Source: Sebastes aleutianus
Taxonomy: Eukaryota; Chordata; Actinopteri; Perciformes; Sebastidae
DNA: 64,000 bases
Assembly: GCA_916700875.1 (NCBI GenBank)
Contig: CAKAKS010000062.1
Location: 12,733,960-12,797,959, forward strand
Direction: 5' to 3'
Shown here: positions 57,843-64,000 of the stretch, piece by piece
How positions within the stretch are numbered: position 1 is the stretch's first letter
Layout: every line of letters begins with the position of its first letter
Made by a program: the position numbers and the translations under genes
Notes under the pieces: generated by a model
Told to the model about the DNA's origin: nothing
Seen by the model: the letters and a program-made list of their open reading frames with translations, nothing else
Database searches by the model: none

Positions 57843-58859
57843 TCAGAGAGCTGTGTGCTCAGCCACAGGTGAGCTAATTTGCCAGCAATGACATCAAGAC
57901 GCCACAAGGGTGCAGTAGCACCTTAGCAGTGATAGCTCACTCTGCTGAGTCGAAACACATTTGGTTCCTTGTTATATTTGTCAGTAAAGTGCTATTGTGG
58001 CTTTAAACAACACAGAGGTATTTGTGTGTGTGTAGATGTTCTGATAATGAAACAACATCAGGTTGCTTGTTAAATAACTTGAAACCCTCAGGGCATCATT
58101 TGCTCCTCTTCATTCCATTAAAACCTGAATGTGAAGTTGTCTTTGAATGATTTTATAACCCTGTCTCTTTACTATAACTATAGAACAACCTAATGATGTC
58201 CTCGAGCCAGACACGGAGACACTGACTGCTCACTAAAGGTAAGACAACGTGCCAACCACTTCCAACTAAAGCTAGCTAACTTATAAAGAAAAAGGACATT
58301 GGCTAAAATAGTTCACCTCATGTTTACAAAAGACAGTTAAAGTCAATGAAATATCACCAGTAGATGGCTTCAGAGAGCTGCGTACTCAGGCCACAGGTGA
58401 ACTAATTTACCAGGAAACTGCCCCGACATCCAGATACCACAGGGGTGCAGTAGCATCTTAGTTAGTGATAGCTCACTCTGCTGAGTCTACACACGCACAC
58501 ACTTGGTTTCCTTGATGATTTTGGCAGTTAACTGCCATTGTAGCTCTAAACAATACAGAGCGTGCGTAGATAATTAGAAACTACAACAGTAGTTGCTCCA
58601 CTTAATCCCGTCAAACCTGAATGTGAAGTTGGCTTTTGAATGTAGGGCAATTTATAACCTAGTCTCTTATAAATAGAATGACCTAGTAACATCTTCATGG
58701 ACCAAGTCCAGCACCTGATCAGATTATCGGTGCAGCAGAAGACAGACCTAAAGAGAATCTGTCCTCTATCGAGTTGCCGCTGGCCCATTTACCCACTCAG
58801 TGCACTTGGCTGCAGTAGACGCACACTCAGCAGAGGGGATATGGGTTTGAATTCATTAG

Positions 58860-59830
58860 GTGAGGACTTGGCTCGTGATATGTGTGTGTGTGTGTGAGAG
58901 AGAGCGGGGGGATTGCTCAGGTCAGCAGTTCTGGAGGAGAAACAGGACACTGCCCTTCACCTCATACTTTCTCATGTATTATGTATGCCTGTGATGTCCG
59001 GTCCGTGAGCTTATGTGTGTGTGAGCTGCATGTAGCCACGGAAGTGCACATTGTATCAATGCTGCCCTTAGCCCTGTGAAATCCATGAATGAGACATTCA
59101 AGGTCTTATCTGGATTCTGTCCAGGAAATCAGCGCAGCAGGTCTCTAATGAGGATTGATGAGACGCAGAGTTTTAGTTGTCAATGAAATCGATGGTCTTC
59201 ACCTCTGTTGACCCCAGAGTGTTTGAGGAAGTCAGGGATGTTTCAGTTCCCGGCTGCTTGCATTCTTCAAGTGAAGATATCTTGTGGTGACGTCAGAAGT
59301 CCACACAGCCTCAGGCCTGTTAAGCATTTTGTTTGTCTCAAAATGCAATATTAAGATCTTCATGGAATATTGATATCAATTTGTCTAAATCTAAAAGCTC
59401 AGTGTATTCCCTTTTAGTTTTTTTTTCACTCAGCTGTAACTTCCAAGACCTCTGCATTGTTTGAACATGGTGTGATGACATCAGATCCTGTGTATCGGAT
59501 TAGAAGGAAGTGTGTGCGGATGCTTTACTTGCGTCGCTAGTAGCCTTTTCTATCAAAGCTCATGATCCAGGAGGAAGTTGAGGAAGACTTGTCCTTACCT
59601 TTTGAACACATCTATGTTGTTTTGTTTTGGTAGTTTCATAACCGACTGCAGACACGTGTGAGGAAGTTATGAAGATGTTAGGCAACAGTTTCCTCTGACC
59701 TCTGCTCGAGCCGAGCCTTGAGAAGCTGACGACAGACAGCTGCCCCCTACCCTGCCCCTCTGGCTCTCCTCCTATTGGAAGAGAAAGACATTCAGCTCTT
59801 TTTACAGCTCCGAGCCAGTGGGGAAAATGT
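58860..59830. other. Spacer, no gene recognised
   Basis: Mixed composition; no coding exon or clear repeat supported beyond a TG run. Confidence 0.5.
58880..58900. repeat. (TG)n microsatellite
   Basis: Short TG run followed by GAGA. Confidence 0.85.
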
Positions 59831-60115
59831 AGGGCTGTCCTCGACCAAAGAATTACCAAAGAAATTCTCATACGATTTTGTTGACTAATCGATTAGTTGA
59901 TTTAATCGACAGATCTGTAAAACTGAGTTTTTCCACGAAGAATCACACAAAAGCACCACTTTAATTCTCGTGTTTACCAGACATGTGCCCATGAGTTTCT
60001 TAGAAATTAGTAATCCAGCATGAAAAACCATTACAAATGACATCAACAAAAGAAATCGCAGTCGTCTACAACCAAAACAACCAATTAGTCAACTAATTGA
60101 CTGCACGTGCAGCTT
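59831..60115. mobile_element. Short DNA-transposon relic (GGGCTGTC family)
   Basis: Starts AGGGCTGTCCTCGACCAAAG and has ACTAATCGATTAGTTGATTT near the left and CAATTAGTCAACTAATTGAC near the right, as complementary ends. Non-coding. Confidence 0.55.
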
Positions 60116-60123
60116 CTGTGTAG

Positions 60124-61648
60124 AGTTGGGTCAATTTGTGGTTTTGCCAGTCTGGTCTGGTGTACGAGCTTAAACCGGTTTGATTTTATGCAGACCGGCT
60201 GAACCAGCATTTGCCATCATGAAACGCTCTGGCAAATTAAAAGTGGCAACCTGTGCCGACGGCGTCACAGCGCTAAATCTAACTTAAATTGCATTAGTAA
60301 CCTACCTCCTCCAAGGCCAATAGTTCAGTCTTCCATGATATGCAAATCTGCAAGCGCAACTATTATATACTGTATGTCTGGATATATTTCCAAAACTATT
60401 AGAATTTTTTATCCGCTTCAAATTTGAATGTGTTCTTCCTTGGCCCATGCTACACCCTTTTACCAAGTTTCAAACAAACCAACAAACAAACTAGAAGGCA
60501 CTCGGAGAGCTCCGCCAAGGCCAAATGTCCTATCTCACAATGTTTAAGGCTCTTTATACGACATTCAGAACATTAATATAGCCAGCGTTGGGAAGCATAC
60601 CTTTGAAATGTAATAGGTTACAGATCAATAGTTACCTGTTAAATTGTAATTAGTAATGCAACTATTCTAGTTACTTTATGAAAGTAATGTAACTTATTAC
60701 ATTTGATTACTTTTTTATTACTTTTCTAACAAATGTTTTAAACTGTGCATTAAAGCTAGATGCTTCCTCAGGTTTGACATTGATCAGTTCAATACTGACA
60801 GTTTTTTCACCACTGGTAAAAGAGCTTTATACTGCATAATACTGTTAGAGCTCCTTTATGATTTCAGAAGAAATGTCTTGTTGAGTTTCCAGCACTGAAA
60901 GGCGTTCTTGTCTGACGGCAAGGTCACCTGCTTTGGTGTGAGAGAGGAGGGGCTGAGCGAATCAATGAAATGCGATTTTACCAGTGGCGTCCGGTACCTC
61001 AAAAAAATCTTAAGGTGCTTTCTAGGGATGTTAATAATTAACCGTTTAATCGTTAACCGACATTAGGATTTTTAACTGATAAACGCTATCGGTTAAACGA
61101 TTAAAAGATATATTAATAATGAATTAAAAAGCTGAGCAAAACTCAGAGGACATTTGCAGAAGTCCGATGTTTGCTTTACATCTGGGCCAAAGAGAACATA
61201 CAGAATATGCTAAATAAAGTCCACAAAAAAGGTGCCGCTTATAAAGTCATTTCAGATAAACTGGAGGAGAAGGGATTTATGCGCACAGTAGATCAGTCAA
61301 AGGGAAAAAACTTTGAAAGCAATATTTCAAAGTCCGCGATTCCCCGCATAGAAGAGGCAGCTCTCGAGACGAACAAGATAAATTTGCTCCTTCGTACAAT
61401 CCCATCAGCAAATTATTTTTTTTTTTTGGTCCGCTTTAATTTGTGCACTGTGAAACTGAACCAAACTAAATAGAAAATTAACCCGAAGTATCAATTTTAC
61501 TCTGATTCGGACTAGCCAAACAGACTGGCTTGTGAAAGCATCCTTAAAAACGATCACTGCGAGCTCTGGATGGGGGCCTGTACCGGTCGGGTTCAATGTT
61601 TGGCTTAATATCAAACCGGTTTGAACATTCTTACACTGACCCAACCCT
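60124..61648 (+). mobile_element. Composite transposon with Myb/SANT-like fragment
   Basis: The left end AGAGTTGGGTCAATTTGTG and right end CACTGACCCAACCCT are inverted repeats, with AAACCGGTTTGA-type words next to both. Nested inside are an RTE-like tail (60425-60535), a repeat with CAGCGTTGGGAAGCATACC (from 60582), and an element starting AGGGATGTTAATAATTAACC (61025). The Myb/SANT-like fragment lies at 61159-61330. PIF/Harbinger is a plausible class because those encode Myb/SANT proteins. Confidence 0.55.
61159..61330 (+). pseudogene. Myb/SANT-like (trihelix) DNA-binding domain fragment
   Basis: The frame reads EVRCLLYIWAKENIQNML, then NKVHKKGAAYKVISDKLEEK and GFMRTVDQSKGK. The pattern LL.IW...NIQ...L, Y..IS..L.E.GF.RT..Q.K.K is that of Myb/SANT-like domains of transposon accessory proteins and their domesticated relatives. 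There is no start codon in frame, and the LR..Y part of the domain is lost, so a relic is likely. Confidence 0.65.
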
Positions 61649-62479
61649 ACTTATGTGTGTGTGATATTGCATGTGTGTTGAGGTCAGTGAGTCACTGTCA
61701 TGTTTTCAACATCTCTATTTCTGTTCCACATGTGCTAGTGGCTGTAAAAGCTGTAACAAAGCCAGCTCCAAGCCCCGTTTGCATGTACGACTCTGGACGC
61801 TGTCGATAAACCTCGTTCCTCATTCTCTGTAGAGGAAGCGTACTGACACACATACACACAGAAAAAAAAATCACACTATGTACTGTATACAAACACTGAA
61901 TCACTATGAGTGACAGTCGTATGCATCCGTAGATATTCTTGGCGCAGGGTGCAGATTGGTTGTGCCATATGCGCACAGACTCGTGCATGCATATGCATGA
62001 AGGGCTCAATATCACTCCCCACCTCGATGCAGACATTTATGCGATCGCATGCCCATTTAAACTCCTATACAGATGTTTTGCCGCCCACTTTGAGTTATTC
62101 ACGGCTCTTCACTCTCACCTCTGAATGTAGGAGGTTGATCAGGATTGTTAACCTCGCCAGAACTAGTGTCACACACTGCAAGCTCACATATGGAGCTGGC
62201 ACAGTTATATTGCTCTATTTTGAGAAGATTTTAATCAAATGAGTTATACACGTATATCACTATAATGAGGTGCTGCTGCTTCTCCATGTTGTTATGACTG
62301 CTAAGCTTCACCCATGATCCTTATACACTAAGAAGGCTTTTGATGGTGGATATCGTGATCTTCGTAGCTTCAAACTATTGAAATCTTATAACATTTTATA
62401 AAGCCATGGAAGCTCTCTATGACAACATATTGTTGATTTATTAAGCATACTTACCATCCCAAGCAATATTTGACCCTTT

Positions 62480-62720
62480 AACCTCGACCAGATCTCAGTT
62501 AAGATGTGAGATTCTGCCCGTGGCTGGATGCTTCCTTTCAGTCCCAGAGGACAGAAGGTGTCACCTGGGTGAGTTGGATGAGGTTGAGAATGATGTGCAT
62601 TTTATATTCCACTGTCCTTTTTATCGTGATCTTCGAGTTAAGATTCCTGAAAATGTCTGGTGGACATCCCAGTCTAGTGAATATAGATTACAGTACATGT
62701 TGTTAAATGCTTACTGTCAA
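62480..62720 (+). pseudogene. LINE ORF2 C-terminal fragment
   Basis: The frame encodes HLGELDEVENDVHFIFHCPF, then YRDLRVKIPENVW. The pattern E.D..HF..HCP.Y..LR is the C-terminal zinc-knuckle-like region that follows the reverse transcriptase in fish LINEs. No upstream RT core found. An adjacent word (62330-62400) may belong to the same relic. Confidence 0.6.
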
Positions 62721-62769
62721 CATATCAGAGCATTGCATTGTTCTGTTAACGTTTTTCAGTAAGTGGGTC

Positions 62770-64000
62770 AGAAATGTACTTGGCCAAAGTCAGTTCTTAC
62801 TTACTGCTTAACAAATTGTTTTATTTATTAGCAGTTATCAAATATCAACAAAGCCTAAAGTTAATTGTCGTGTTTAATCTTTATTTAAGTAAATTAATCT
62901 TGAGTTTCGCCCACATCCTCTTAACGCCACCCAACTAAACGCCTGTGTTAGATTCTTTTTTTAACACATGCCCTGATAGGGCAAGTGAGTTGCTAGATTT
63001 ACTAGCCCGACGTGGCATTTTACTTGCCTCGGTCAAGCGGCCAATCCTTATTGTTGAGCCCTGCATAGTATGTTTAATTTGTTAAATTTATATTTGATAT
63101 AAATGTTTGTCACATATGTTTACAGCTCCACTTATTGGCTTGCTTTGCTTTTGTTTTATGTACAGTAGGTACTATAAGTAGTTGTACTTGAAAGCCCATG
63201 TGGGCTGCTCTCCTTTAGGTGTATGATACTTGAATAAAAATAATATTAATTCAGTTAAATCCCACATTGGTCATTTTTGAGTCAGTGTTAGTATATGGGC
63301 CAAAGAACTTGAGGTCAATGAGAAAATGTAGGTCAGTATCATACTCCCTTATTATTAGTAATTATTTTTGCAGTACATGTTGATCCAGTTAGAAGAGCTG
63401 AAGTGTGCCAGTTTTCATCTCAGGAGGCGGAGTGGCGACATGTTTGACCCGTCTCTGAGATGCATCTACCATATTTGGGCCAATCACGAGAGACAGTCAT
63501 TTTTTACTCATTCATGCGGAGGAGAGGTTCTTGTCTGTACTTTCCTAGTTTCTTTGCTTAGTGTGCGTGTTTGTTGTATTAAGTGTTTTTGCAATTTGTG
63601 CATTGTATATGTGTGTGCGCCCATCTATTTTTACACAGTTGGCGGCCTTGCACGCATCACCTTTATGGATGGATTTGTGTGTGTGTGAATGGGGATGTGT
63701 GGCGCGCTACATCCTCCTCCAGTGTGAGTCACACAGTGACGTTGAACAGTTTCAGTCACTCACACGCCTTGGCCCAGAACATGGCGCTCAGACAACACAC
63801 TCCCTGCCTTCACGTGCTGTCCTTCCCCTTCCTCTCCCTCTCCCACTCTTTCTTCCAGCCTCGCAGCCCTTTTCCCCTTTTTTTTTTTACCAAGAACCCA
63901 CCCATTTCCTCAGCTCTGCCTGTTACTGCACAGACAATGGCGACCATTATTCCCTGGTTTAAGTACCTGTCGATAACCTAGTTTCTCTTGGAAAAACAAC
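62770..64000. other. Right-end spacer, no gene recognised
   Basis: Short open frames near 63560-63981 are driven by pyrimidine-rich and TG-rich sequence. A T/C tract lies at about 63815-63895. No exon could be supported. Confidence 0.5.

Larger units (their letters stand above)
53740..58859 (+). repeat. Tandem array of exon-bearing units with four nested insertions
   Basis: Exon-like blocks that end in GACTGCTCAC...GTAAGAC occur at 53755-53798, 55555-55609, 56660-56714 and 58184-58238, and a diverged fifth starts at 58677. Each is followed by the same intron-like sequence (GGCTTCAGAGAGCTGTGTGC, CAGCCACAGGTG, AGTAAAGTGCTATTGTGGCT, GAAACAACATCAGG). Between donors, after removing the insertions, the units are about 450-520 bp long. 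The insertions are at 53991-54878, 54913-55342, 55893-56544 and 56847-57842. Confidence 0.85.

Noticed and set aside
63561..63981. Two 130-codon frames at the right end
   Set aside because: Overlapping frames in low-complexity TG and TC sequence with no recognisable domain.
1..64000. tRNA, rRNA or known microRNA genes
   Set aside because: No cloverleaf or rRNA core noticed; I looked for miR-199-type sequence because of the syntenic region and did not see it.

Overview
The window looks like nuclear DNA of a ray-finned (teleost) fish, probably a spiny-rayed one. Evidence: two vertebrate genes with many short GT-AG introns, AT-rich spacers with TA, TTTA and AAAT simple repeats, and many small DNA transposons of kinds common in fish. 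There is no prokaryotic or viral gene content.

Left half, about 2.3-28.4 kb, plus strand: slc44a2 (choline transporter-like protein 2, CTL2). I could join every exon in frame. There are two alternative first exons (2568-2595 and 10121-10163), a common body of 20 exons (13119-24134), and two alternative last exons (24679-24821 and 27620-27726). Each last exon has its own stop codon and AATAAA signal. Predicted products are 704, 709, 716 or 721 residues. The long introns are filled with mobile elements.

Middle, about 28.4-35.1 kb: no gene recognised. The spacer holds decayed repeats, a very short LINE tail with an 18-bp target-site duplication, and a three-unit satellite (about 310-346 bp per unit) that ends roughly 90 bp before a TATA box.

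Right half, 35.1-51.7 kb, plus strand: a Ral guanine-nucleotide exchange factor of the RALGDS/RGL family, most likely rgl3. It has 17 coding exons encoding 756 residues: REM (RasGEF_N), RasGEF (CDC25) catalytic domain, a serine-rich linker, and a C-terminal Ras-association domain.

Far right, 53.6-64 kb: a tandem array of about 450-520-bp units. Each unit carries an exon-like block that ends in a splice donor. The array is interrupted by four separate insertions: a hAT-type element that contains a 22-bp minisatellite, a truncated LINE, and two further inverted-repeat elements. The first block may be exon 1 of an unidentified gene with a mitochondrial-targeting-like N-terminus. Beyond it lie a transposon with a Myb/SANT-like fragment and a LINE C-terminal fragment.

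The most unusual features are the nested, self-dating array at 53.7-58.7 kb, the duplicated mutually exclusive last exon of slc44a2, and a set of TTAA-bounded miniature inverted-repeat elements in both genes. All calls come from reading the sequence and from remembered family features; no database search was run.
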